64,000 bases of DNA from Ceratodon purpureus (lineage: Eukaryota > Streptophyta > Bryopsida > Pseudoditrichales > Ditrichaceae), in assembly GCA_014871385.1 (NCBI GenBank), contig CM026433.1:4235573-4299572 (forward strand). The letters are read 5' to 3'. Made by a program: the position numbers and the translations under genes. The notes under the pieces are model-generated. The model searched no databases. It was not told the origin of the DNA and saw nothing but the letters and a program-made list of their open reading frames with translations. This document shows positions 25,376-36,400 of the stretch, piece after piece; positions within the stretch are counted from its first letter, which is position 1, and each line of letters begins with the position of its first letter.

Positions 25376-25569
25376 CAAGTTAGCTTTCGAGTTGAACCTC
25401 CACATGGTTCTCCCCTAAGCCTTACATTCAACAACTAATTTTCCATTTGCATATGCAACTCTGGAAGTTCTTCTGCAATTTAATTCCTCTTTATTGTGAA
25501 AAAGATGAATATCTACATTGTACAAAATATAATGAAGTTTTGTATTGTCATTATCAAGCAAAAGATTAA
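25376..25569 (+). pseudogene. Broken tandem copy of the small secreted protein
   Basis: Starting ten bases after the stop of the upstream gene, the sequence repeats parts of it: a CCTCCA..GTTCTCC segment matches its proline-rich patch, and 25433-25569 matches its C-terminal block. At the peptide level TNFPFAYATLEVLLQF lines up with SNFTFEYAHIEDLLDF. After a frame change, CEKDEYLHCTKYNEVLYC lines up with CEKPKDLCCIEYNGVLYC. The signal peptide part is missing. This is a local duplicate that lost its frame, although the cysteine block itself is still open up to a TAA. Confidence 0.65.
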
Positions 25570-25824
25570 AATTTTAATAGTTTTAAAAAAATGTACATAA
25601 ACCAAATTTGTATATATGGATAAAAAATAAATTTTGATTCAAATGTTAAAGCGATTAAAATCCACTTTAAACAGCCTAGTGACCTCTAAAGCTGGATCAA
25701 AACTGTTCAATACAACTCAAAACAGTGTCCTATATATTTTAGTTTGACTGAACGAGATGCATGTGAACTGTTATTTTATTGAAATTTCTCATTGCTGGTT
25801 AAACCGAGAGTCCGGGTATATAAA

Positions 25825-25990
25825 GTAGGGACATACTCTCTACCATTTGGAACCCTAATCCTGTGAGGTCTCTCCACCACTCTTGGAGCTCACTGCAAAT
25901 CATAGCAGTAGTCAAGTTCTTTTGACTCTGAATTTGGAAACATCGAGGTAACTTTGGCATTGAGCGGGGACTACCGGTTTAATGGCTTGA
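25825..25990 (-). repeat. Right member of the inverted fragment pair
   Basis: Reverse-complement counterpart of 23430-23610, sharing PHRIRVPNG at the peptide level on the minus strand. Together the pair flanks about 2.2 kb containing the small secreted protein gene and its broken copy. No terminal motif or target duplication was recognised. Confidence 0.6.
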
Positions 25991-26403
25991 ACCATTCTAG
26001 CATTCCAAATTCCAGAAGATGCTCTGCATTCTTAACATATCATCAATAACAACAACATAATCATTTACCAATACTTCTTACATAAAAGTTCCCAAACAAG
26101 CTCTATTCCAAATTTATCCACATACCACAAACTTGGATCAATTACAAATCTCAATACTTCATCTTCAAAACTCATAAATAGTCCAGAAACTCTCACATTC
26201 TACATTTCCAAAAGCTAAGTCCATCCTCGCCTGCAAAGAATGGCATCTTCGGCCATGTCGCAAGAATCTTGCCCCTCGAAAGAGAATATTCGATCAACTA
26301 GGTGACTGATTTCCAAATACTACTACGCGGCAACGCTCGTTGCCGGACTCACATTTGCCTTAGTTTCGCCTCCGCTGCCTCATCTTGCTCCACACTTAGC
26401 GCC

Positions 26404-26577
26404 ATGGATCCTCAATCCTCTTCTCCCTCTGCGACCGATTCGGAGAGCTCCTCGCATGCGGAAGAACTTGACGCTGATATTAACTCGTGCATCATGATCA
26501 TCGGCGCCGTCGTCACCTGGCTTTTCGTGCTCGCGCTGTTGCTCACATTCTATCTTATCACGCATCCCAGGGCTTGA
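26404..26577 (+). CDS. Small single-pass membrane microprotein (57 aa), right-arm copy
   Basis: Right-arm version of the 9349-9498 ORF. It begins MDPQSSSPSATDSESSSH, keeps EELDAD before a hydrophobic helix (IIGAVVTWLFVLALLLTFYL), and is eight residues longer (ending ITHPRA). Two small insertions relative to the left copy keep the frame, which argues that the product matters. It lies about 490 bases upstream of the HEI10 relic on the same strand and may be translated from the same transcript or its own. Confidence 0.5.
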   Translation: MDPQSSSPSATDSESSSHAEELDADINSCIMIIGAVVTWLFVLALLLTFYLITHPRA

Positions 26578-27064
26578 TTTGCTAGTAGTGTTCGCCGTAG
26601 CTAGGGTTTTCATTTTAGTTGGATCGGAGGAACGCTTAGCGAGGATGAGATTCGAGAATAGCGTCGGGGTGTCGGAATTTTGCTTTGGAGCATGTGCTAC
26701 TTACCGAGGTCGATGCAACTCCAACCAGATCAGAATGAGATAGCGTAAGGTAATGTACACAATGGCCGTGATTCAAGATGTATGATGCTCGTCTTGTCCA
26801 AGAATCGCAGTAAGTGACTGTCCGCTGTTACTGCTCGTCTTGCTCGTCTTGCTCGTTTGCTGTGACAACTTGCAGCAGAGTAGGTTTTATCACCTAGTCG
26901 CTGTCGTGTCTTTCTCGCTTTCACATTCTGAAATAAGGACGAGCATATACGACGACACGCTTCGGAATTCTTGATTCGTCCGGGAGGAGCTGATTGTAAT
27001 TCTTGGTTCACGTGTGTCCGGAGGAGGATTTGTCAGGTAGAGGATAGGATTTTCCGAAGGAATT
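26578..27064 (+). promoter_or_regulatory. Upstream region of the HEI10 relic, with telo-box
   Basis: Counterpart of 8854-9348, including the telo-box (TAGGGTTT at 26602-26609). The high similarity to the left arm suggests this promoter/leader could still be active. Confidence 0.35.
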
Positions 27065-28450
27065 ATGAAGTGCAACTCATGTTGGAAGAACTTGGAGGGA
27101 CGCTCGGTCGCCACAACATGCGGACATATTTTCTGTATCCTATCGCCGATCAGTAGATCATCATTGAATCAGTGACGGACAGGATGTTAGTTGTTCCATC
27201 TCGGTCGTGGTCGGAGTCCTTGATCGCTGTAAACTTCAGGTACCGAGGATGCTCAGAAAATCTTGGGCTCTGTGGACGCTACGTGCCCCTTGTGCGAGCA
27301 GATGCTGTCGAAGAGGTGATGGTCTTTTCCGTCCCATGGCAGGGGAATTTTCGCAGTTCTTGATTCCCACTTGATGCTGGCTAGCAAAGAATGAGCGAGC
27401 ATGCAGTAATGAGCTCTGTTCTGGTTACAAGTCATGGCAAATGTATCACTAACTGTTTGGAGTGTGGCCGTGGACATGGCCGCAGCATGATCAAGGCCGT
27501 GGACATGGCTCCAAGCGACGAGTGGATCAACGTAAGTACCTGTGCTCGGTGTTCGTCCTGGTGGTACGCATAGTGCTGCCAAAAAGACCTGATAACGACA
27601 TCGCTGTAAGGGGATTCTCAGAAATTGAACGCTTAAACTGAATGAACTCTCATATCGAAACATAGCTTACAACACAAACAAATCAGAAAGTCGCTGTAAG
27701 CCTGGGAGGAGTAGCGAAGTCGCACGATACGAGCAACACAAATCGTAGTACCACGCATTTTGGATTGTGATTGCAATTTTGTGCTTAAGTGTCGTTGAGG
27801 AGTGAGGATTCTTTATCCGTGACTACATCTGATGTCTAAACCTGATGCAACAAAATGAAAATGCATGTCAACCTCTGGTTCGCGTTCATACTTGCCACTG
27901 CGATCATGAGCATAGATGTCGTGGTAACGTAAGTAACGTTAGTCCTCGATGACTCCACCTAAGCGGAGCTTGAGACAACTTACGAGAATGCTTGTGCTCA
28001 GATGGTGATGGCTGGCATGGCACCTCAGAGCAGTATCCTCAATCTTTTCGTTTCTGGCGCTGAACCTGTGTACCACCATCTCTGGTCTGTGGCTAGTAGG
28101 CGCTAGCTTTGATGGTTAGGTCGATGCTTAGTTACGGAAGAGAGTCCGAGCATTCTATCAGATGCATCTTGGTAATTTCTCTTGCGAAGAAGCGGTTGCA
28201 GGTTTGCCTCCGAATTCCGCATCGAGTACTGCGGACTTCTGGAATCCCCGTCAAGAATTCGTGCCTGGTCTGTTTGACATGCCCAGTGCACCTTAAACAT
28301 TGCCTGCCCAGAGGCCAGGTTCGCTGAACAGTCTTTTACAACCATTTCCTGGCGGATCTCCCACGAAGTTTAACACGACTCGTCACTCTCCGTTTAATAC
28401 GTCTGCTGATGCTCTGCCCTCAGACACTTTCCGCAACACAAGACGACACG
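27065..28450 (+). pseudogene. HEI10: Decayed HEI10 copy, still open as a RING-only frame
   Basis: Exons 1-4 are preserved with good splice sites: 27065-27134, 27240-27315, 27486-27531, 28002-28032. They encode the complete RING (C3-C6, C19-H21-C24, C39-C42) and the MIKAVDMAPSDEWIN linker. Exons 5 and 6, which make the coiled coil, are missing. If exon 4 reads on, the frame stops at 28106, giving a 98-aa RING-only product. A relic of the last exon lies at about 28195-28450 (DFWNPRQ, LFDMPSAP, FNTTRHSPFNTSADA) with an in-frame stop where the left copy has Gln. A full HEI10 cannot be made here; a truncated RING protein might be. Confidence 0.85.
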
Positions 28451-29057
28451 GTGCTAAATTGGTCATGGAACTTTTGAGAATTTAGATGATGATTGGTTGT
28501 CTGTAAATTCGACGTGGTCAATGTGCACATTCTTGATTATGGCAGGTCAAAGACGATTGGTTGTGGCTGGTGGGGGACAATGATGTGATTTTTGCTTGGT
28601 TCATGGCTCTTTAGTTTATTTTTTATCTAAGAGCATCCCCAGTAAGCCTGTAAGCCTGAGAACGTCGTTCTCCCAAACCTGAGTGTCAATCCGAAGCAAA
28701 ACATTCCAAAACCGTTTATAGGTTTGCCCCTAAAAAACCTTCCAAAACCAGGATTCAACGTATAAATTACAGACTTACAAGCTTGAATACGGGCTTTTCC
28801 CCTGCTGGCCTGAACCGCAATTCACGTACTTCCACTTCTTTCCGCTTTCAGGTTTCCAGTACAAGCCTTACTGGGGCTAAGGGTTAGTGTTGCAGATATT
28901 CTTATAACGCGCTGTTTGATGCAATTTTTATTTTTATTATTTATTTATTTATTTAAATTTATTTATTTATTTTAGTGCAAAAGGGAGAAGATATATAATT
29001 CGGAGCACATTCTACAAAATTGTCCAAAGCATCTCTCAAGAATCTTGAACACAAATA
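28451..29057. other. Spacer between the HEI10 relic and ATR3
   Basis: No gene seen. Contains the small inverted-terminal element at 28631-28877 and a TTTA microsatellite at about 28925-28973. The last part is probably the 3' UTR of the minus-strand ATR3 gene. Confidence 0.5.
28631..28877. mobile_element. Candidate MITE (about 247 bp)
   Basis: Begins GAGCATCCCCAGTAAGCCTG and ends, read inverted, GCCCCAGTAAGGCTTGTA, giving imperfect terminal inverted repeats of about 16 bases. The GAGCATCCCCAG start resembles ends of short non-autonomous DNA transposons in plants. No coding content. Target duplication not clear. Confidence 0.45.
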
Positions 29058-31287
29058 TCACGACCATGCCTCAACTACATACCGACCCTTGCGCTCAAGA
29101 TCTCTCAAATACTTCGAGACGGAATCGTGAGGCCATCCTGTCTCCTTGGCGATGACACTCTCAAAAGCTGACAATACATCAGCTGGCATCTTATCGGCAG
29201 ATCCCGCAACATAAATAGCTGCTCCAGACTGCATCATCTGCAAAACTTTTTTCCCCTGCTCTGTAATTTTATGCTGCACGTAAATCTTCTCCAGTTGATC
29301 TCTAGAAAAAGCAACAAAAAAGTCTCCACCGACTTCAACTGACAGGACATTTTGGCCTTGAGACCAAGCAGACCAATCTGCTCCGTACAACAAGTCTTTG
29401 GACTTATACCGACAGCCAAAGAAGAATAAAACTGGTGCCACCGCTTCTCCCTTGTTCAAGAGTGCTATTCGCTCTTGAATAAATGATCGGAAAGGAGCGC
29501 AGCCGGTTCCAGGTCCAACAAGGATCAGCGGCACAGAAGGAGAAGGCAGAGATATAGCACCCTTTGTAAACCAAACAGGTAAGAAAACCTTCCCCTTCCC
29601 CTGCTTGGGATCAAGTGAGGCGAGCCACGAAGAGCAGAGACCTCTTCGTTTCCTCTTAAATGGAGTCGTCCACTCAACCACAGCTACTGTCAGGTGAGCT
29701 TCATTTGGATGTGCCAAAGGGGATGATGAGATGGAGAAGGAGCGCTGTTGAAGACGAGGCACAGTTTGCAGAAGCCATTCAAATGGTAACTGTAAGCAAC
29801 ACCTGAAGAGAGTTACGGAGGTTGAACCCAACACTTAAACAGATTCACGTATCAAGGAACAGCCGCTCTTCTTCAAGGAACATCCCTGAGCTGAGGGTTC
29901 AATTACTAGCAAAAACCGATGGAGGTCAAAAGTGATAACTCACCGATGAAATATATATGACATTTAATTATGACATAAACCGTAGACAAATACATAAATT
30001 GATACCTGCTAGCAGATCACACAACAACTTTCCGACAGAAAGCCAACTCACCTGAACAGACGGAAAGTCCTCTAATACTTCAAGAACTGTCCGTCGTTCT
30101 CTTTGATTATAGCGATACAAATCATCACGGCCTTCAGGAGTTGAAAAATACTGCAGTCGTTCCTTCTCATGTTCAGCTTCGGCGAAGTGGCTCATAACTT
30201 CAAAAAAATAACGGCGAGGGGAAGCAGAATCTATATCCATGAGAGCTTCGACAATTGTCCTAAGCGAAACCACTGTTTTTTCTGACATAAATTCAACGTC
30301 TACTGCCTGCGTAAGAGTGCAAACATCACTGTTTGCGGCTTCCACCGTAACCAAGGTATCTCCATCCAGGCCACAGCGACTTACGAATTTGTCAATAGAT
30401 GCTTGGTTTTGGCACGGCAACAAGGTCAATATATCCCCCGGTACATATCGAGTTCCCGAGCTTCCTAATTCCAGTTCAATGTGCCGAACGTCTTGGTCGT
30501 GATCTTCACTAGTGATCCGAGAATTCGTCAGCAGCTTAGCAAATACTGGCATGCTTGGGGGACCATACCCCGTGCTATTACTGTTGTGCTCCCTTGCATT
30601 TCCGAAAGGGTTACCCGCAGAGTCTACCATAGCCCGTGCTCTCCCATGTTCAATCCATCTTTCTACAATATCCGTCTTTGATCTTTCAGGCATAGCAGCT
30701 AGGTTAGACTCTGGCGCTCTGGAATCATAATAAGTGACCCTGTACTTGGGAGGATCCAGAATAATAATACCTGTTTCATCCGGTCTGCGGTCTTCAAGCC
30801 CAGCTGGGAGTGGAACATGCTGGCGCAACGCAACCCACAGCTCCGCTAACCAAGGGTCCAAACCGGCCTCGAAACCAGATGGGTGCTGATCATCTCCCAG
30901 CCCTCTGGGCACCACGGCCTGTCCACCCAAATCCAACAGCCTCCTGTCCAACTTCTTCCCGGTGACGTTATACTTCTGGTACCCAGAGTCGCCCAACCCG
31001 AACACGGCGAAGAGAGTCGACTCCAACCACCTGTGCCCCAAGCTTCTCCGTAACAACGACCTCCAAAACGCTCTCATCGACTGCGGCGGCTCCCCCTGTC
31101 CCGTCGTCGACACCACGAAGACGACCACACTCTCCTGAGGTAGCTCGTTCGCGTCATACAAGTGCATGGACTCTACCACAGGCTTGAAGTGATGGCGTGC
31201 CGCCTCTCGTCCCACGCGCTCCGCTACGTCCTGCGCGTTCCCAGTCTGGGTTGCGTACAGAACCAGCATCTTCTGCCGCTCCCCCAT
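29058..31287 (-). CDS. ATR3: NADPH-dependent diflavin oxidoreductase (ATR3/Tah18/NDOR1)
   Basis: Cytosolic diflavin reductase that passes electrons from NADPH through FAD and FMN to the Fe-S protein DRE2/CIAPIN1, at the head of cytosolic iron-sulphur assembly. Two exons, 31287-30052 and 29789-29058, joined in phase; 655 aa (Arabidopsis ATR3 about 623). N-terminal flavodoxin domain: LVLYATQTGNAQDVAERVG, VVSTTGQGEPP and FGLGDSGYQKYN. The FAD/NADPH module has SASPRRYFFEVM, RSFSISSSPLAHP, KGLCSSWLASL, VGPGTGCAPFRSF and the aromatic end VEAWS. The chosen start gives MGERQKMLV, matching the family; an in-frame ATG six codons upstream (31305) is the alternative. Usually an essential single-copy gene; here present only in the right arm of the inverted duplication. 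Confidence 0.95.
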
Positions 31288-31550
31288 CTCTCCCGACCCT
31301 CGCATTTCTCAATCACATACGATCGGAGACTTCACATAAAGTTTCTGGTACGTAATTATCTCTTGCCGAAAAGATTTATGAGCTACCACAGGAAATTGTG
31401 GAAGCAGAGGTGCTACCACCTCCACCCAAACCCTATTTCTTCAAACTTCCAACTCCCGCTTCCAGTTCGCTTGCCAAACGTGAACAGAACTAAGTTAAGA
31501 GAAGTGTGCAACTCGACGATGAATTCCCAAGCAGAAGTCGATACACTATC

Positions 31551-31965
31551 CTAAAACCAATGACTCGGATTAACTGCCATAAACCCAAATTTGGCAACCG
31601 CGTCCTGTCGAACCTCCTCCTTCAAATCCAAACTGGTACACCATTCAATATTCAGTAGTACTGTTATGTTAGTTGAGTCAGCCCAAGCACACTCCGGAAA
31701 TCTAACGCACGTCGACCTTGGAGCACGGAGAATTTGTAACCCCACTAGATTCCTCAACGCATCTGGAGGGGGTTCCAACTTCCTTCCCGTTTTCCACACA
31801 CGGAGCTCTTTCAACTGCGTCAGATTACCCACACTCTCTCTCGGGGACAGATGCTACTGCACACATACGGAGCTCATCCAATTGCACCAAATTGCCAAGC
31901 ACCTCGCTAAAAGCACCCGAAAGCTCCTTCATAGCCTCCCCATCATCATAGCCAGCTCCCCATCC
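31551..31965 (-). pseudogene. Leucine-rich-repeat fragment (resistance-protein type)
   Basis: The minus strand encodes LRR-like text in two adjoining frames: LSGAFSEVLGNLVQLDELRM, then SVGNLTQLKELRVWKTG and DALRNLVGLQILRA. The pattern (xLGNLxxLxxLx) is that of plant intracellular receptor or LRR proteins. A frameshift separates the parts, and no upstream domain is seen, so this is a gene fragment. It sits head to head with ATR3, about 260 bases from the ATR3 start. Confidence 0.6.
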
Positions 31966-33410
31966 ACCACCGTCATGCCCACTAACTTAACCCTCCCAAG
32001 ATAGCTTCTCCTCTCTCCAAGCCAGGGAGGGAGAAAGAGAGACAAACTTCGTCTCGGAAGAGACCCACGTGAATTAAGTGTCTCAAATGCGAAATTTTTG
32101 ACGACTCAGCTGTTGCAGCTCAGGATGAACATGGAGCTGTTTGAACTTCAGAATGGTGAATAATTGTACGAGTAGTTTGCTGGGTTATACTAGGGTCAAC
32201 CCTTTAGAAACTCATGCCCGGCCCCAAGTAGCCTTCTAGGATTTGTTGCTAACGTTCATGTTTTCAATAGTCGTCGTCGCTGCAGAACATATTAATACAT
32301 ACTACAAGGAAATATCCTATAGAAACAAGGAAATTCAGGCTCTAAATGAAACTTGTAATTACAACCAGGTCCTGATGCTTCCAACAACTTGCCATATGTA
32401 GTTGGTTTAATAAACTTGCTGAGGATAACCATGGCCTCAACCCTACAGTCTGAACTTGCGGTGGTCAATCAAATCACCATTACTAGTGGTCATAATTTAG
32501 AATAATGTTTCGTCACTGAACGTGATCAGTGTTATTGACCATTTGTATAGTGACTAAAAGCATAAGAGAATCTGAATTGTATAACTGAAAGAGAACAAAT
32601 TTCTATATATATTAATGATATATACATGTTTGACATTTGTGGGTTCTATCCCCCATTTCGCGTAGTCTAGTTTTGATGGAGCTTGTATTTTAATTTATGT
32701 GTCATCAATTTCATCTCTTTTAAGGTTGGAGATACGTACTATTTTAACTGTTTTTTGGAACTAGGCGGTATTTTGCACGGGACTTAAATGTGTTTCTTGC
32801 TCATCCTCATAGAAAGGAATTGTAAACGCAAGCATATAAAACGTAGACCTGAATTTGCTTCGTACTGGGTGTCAAGACACTGTATTTACCCGTATCAAAA
32901 AATGCTGCAGATCATCAGAAGGAGCATTTACACATTTTAACCCTTTCACAGCCTTCTATCACTGCAGTAACTGGATAAAAACTACTACCCTGATCATTCG
33001 TGCTCATAAATGTCTTTCTCAATTCCTCCAGTCGCCACATCCCATCGACCCGCACTTCAAACTCAATTGAGCTCAGACCTCTGTGATTCACAAGCCAGAA
33101 AATTTACGAGCACTATGTGGTTTTGTGTATGCCAAAATGAAAGAATAACCGCGACAATTCGTCTCCAACTTACCCCACGCTCAGATTCGAGATTAGTCTC
33201 TCAAGATACGCCCAATAAGCCTTGTGATCTGCACGACAACTCCGCTGATCCGAGGATGGTTTCAACTCCACAAGTTTGACACACCGGAAATGATCGCCAG
33301 AACCAGGGCCTCATCAGGCCAAGCCGATGTCTGAATAGTCCCACCCTCCTCTATGCGCACTATCTGACGCACAATTGTGCAAGCTCGTTTCATATGCTCA
33401 TGGCGTCTAC
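31966..33410. other. Spacer downstream of BRAT1 copy 2
   Basis: No gene recognised. About 32700-33410 is the diverged counterpart of 5278-5950 in the left arm and probably contains the BRAT1 3' UTR. The rest (about 32000-32650) has no left-arm match. Confidence 0.5.
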
Positions 33411-36400
33411 TCATAACAAGTTCAATTCCTCGTCGATGAATGTCTCCAGAAAACCCAACCTAGAGGTGCACGAATCACCATGGCCCTGCCGGAGCACCCT
33501 GCATATGCTGGCATGGAGCATCTCCAGTCGAAATACTCCAAATCCCTTCGTATCCTGGACAAGCTTCTGCTTTACAGCGTCGATTCTTGGCTTCAGGGAT
33601 GCCAATAGTTCCAAGTCTTTCTCAAATAAGTCCTTCTCGACACCATCTACAAACTTCGTTGACGGTTCACAAGACACCTTCCTATTTTCGTCACAAGGTT
33701 CTTGCCTGTGACTGATTGTCTCCGCTGCCACTTGGGTGGCCTTCCCACGCTGTTCGTCCTCACTGTCAGGTCTTGCATCGTCATATGTGTCAGGCCCCAA
33801 AGACGCCTGCCTGTCAACAACCATCTCCACAGCCTCTGCTTGCGCCTCTTCCAATCCAACGGGATCCTCCGAGCAGTTTCCATTTGCTCCTTCAACTGTT
33901 GTCAACCGAGCAACACACAATAAAGCATACTTGTGTGAACAGAAACATGATCCCGACAGACAGAAAAACCACATATGAACCAACTTGACAATTGTCTGCT
34001 TATCTATATACCCTCTCAATATACCGCAATTGCAGACTCCTTCTGCCTCTTAAAGAATAAATAAATAAAAAACTACAGGACTAAACGAGACCGAGTACTT
34101 GCATGCCCTTCCGACCATGTCGGCCACCATTTCCATAACCCATGTACAACAACCGAACACACCCTACGCATCATGTCACCCACACACATCATACCAGGAT
34201 CACTGCTCCTCCGTGTGCGCCGAGCGTTCCCTTCCGAACTCTTCGAAGCATCCACTTCTGGTTGAAATCCTCTCAGCCTTGCGCTCGCTCGAACCACTGG
34301 AGGGGCAGCAGCCACCGGACATAACACACCCGTAGGAACCCCGGGTAGCCGTGGAGGCCCTCCGCGGGCCGCTATTTCGTCGCAAATCTTGACCAATGCA
34401 GGATCTATTGTCGACACCATGCCAAGAACCTGCTTGTTGCAACCATTAACACCATTAGCCCAAGACAGGACAGAATAGTACTACCTCGAATGCTGCCTAA
34501 GCCACTCAAACATGTCAACAGACTCATAAGATCAAACAAAGACAAGGTTAAAGATCACGTTAAACACATAACAACAAACGCCATAACAGAGTGCTACCGT
34601 CAAAAACCTAAAGAAGCAAGATAAAAGACTCTGCCAAAACCTCGAACCCCGAAAGTGCATATCCAACATAAAAACAAAAGTCAGACAAGAAAACAACAAC
34701 CACTTAGCATTCCAAGAGCATTAATTCAATGACATATCCAAACCATTCCACAACAATGTCAAAATCCAATAGAAAAAATAATACGAGTCGGTCAAATGAC
34801 TCGACTGATTGAACGCAACATACCGCATCGCGCAAAGCACATGCTTTACTCACAATCCGACCTCCTTGATAGTCATCCCCATTATACTCCTGCAAAACAT
34901 CACGCCCTCTCGTCAGCAAGTCGAACCCTCAAACTCAACCAAAAACACTCACACTCCTCCCGCATAACTACCTTTCCAGGTGTTTCACACTCACAACGAT
35001 CTCCACCTACACAACCACCACACGCCCACGCCAAATCCTCCAACTCATCAACACAAAACAAACCATCACAACACCATCACACAAAACCACATACCTGAGC
35101 ATTCGCAGGAATCAAGTCCACGTCGCCCAGGAAAGCCCTCTTCGTCAGATATTGTCCACTATCCACACGTTGCAGCAACGTCGCCACATCCATCGGATTG
35201 TGCACAACGTTTCGATAGTCAGGAGCCTCGTCGTCCATCACTGGATAGTGGAATATACTGAACCGTCTCTCGCACAAAAGCCTGTCATTGCCAATCACCC
35301 CACCCCCAAAAAAGACCGCTCACCACAAGGACACAAATATCTCCCACACACTACACAGCTGCATCAACTGCGACACACTAAACCAAACCTCCCACTATCC
35401 AATAAACAGCTCAAAACAGAAGGTGTTCCAACAACGACCATCAAAATAACTCAGACGACACATAATCCGTAGCTCGCACCTGTTACAGATGTCACGAAAG
35501 CACATCCGCAATCGCCTCAGGTGGTTCTCCTCCACTTCCGCCCGCTCCCGCAGTTCTGCCTCGCTTGGTCCTTTCACCACTTTCGGCGCCTTCGGCAACT
35601 CAGGAAGCACCTCCTTCTGCTTACTCCCACTCACTGCTCGTCTCCTCGGAACGGCGACTGCCGCATCAACCAGCTGCGAGAAAAACTTCGACCTCGCTTC
35701 CGTGCTCGGTAACTTCACTTCATAACTGCGCCACACCCAACCCAACCATTACCGTCCCAATCCACGCATGCCATGCACCGCCAATCCGACTATCCATACT
35801 CCTGCACACTTGCGCAACACGCACAACTGCACGCCCTACTAACCTTCCCGCTACATTTCCCTCAACCACTACAAAACCACTCTCCTTGCTCAACGACTCA
35901 CCAGTTGTGCCCAAACAACGCACGTATCTCCTCGGCCAGATCCTTTCCACACACCGAAGCAGTGCCCACAAACAGAACCGGAAGATCGGAAGGCAGATCA
36001 CCCAGCAGCATCTTCAATACAGCTCGCAGTTGTTCGTGAGCCTGCCAACGTCCAACAACGACTGTCAAAACCACAACCGCCACACCGCATTTCATTCGCT
36101 TCACAACCCCGTGCAACGTACAACCACTACATTGCAACCACCAGCAGTGCAGACACCCCTCATTTCACTCCGTCGCCAGCTCCCCTGACCAACCACAATA
36201 CACAACTCATTCCGTTCCGAAACCACTATCAAGCCTACCATGTGACCACCACCCACTACGACAACATCCGAATCCAGAATCTCGCCATCTCCTGCCTGCA
36301 CATCGCTCATATTCAACCCGTCACAACATCTACCAACTTCGACCCCTTAAACGGACGCACCAGTCATCCATATCACAGACTGCGAACCACAAAAACATAC

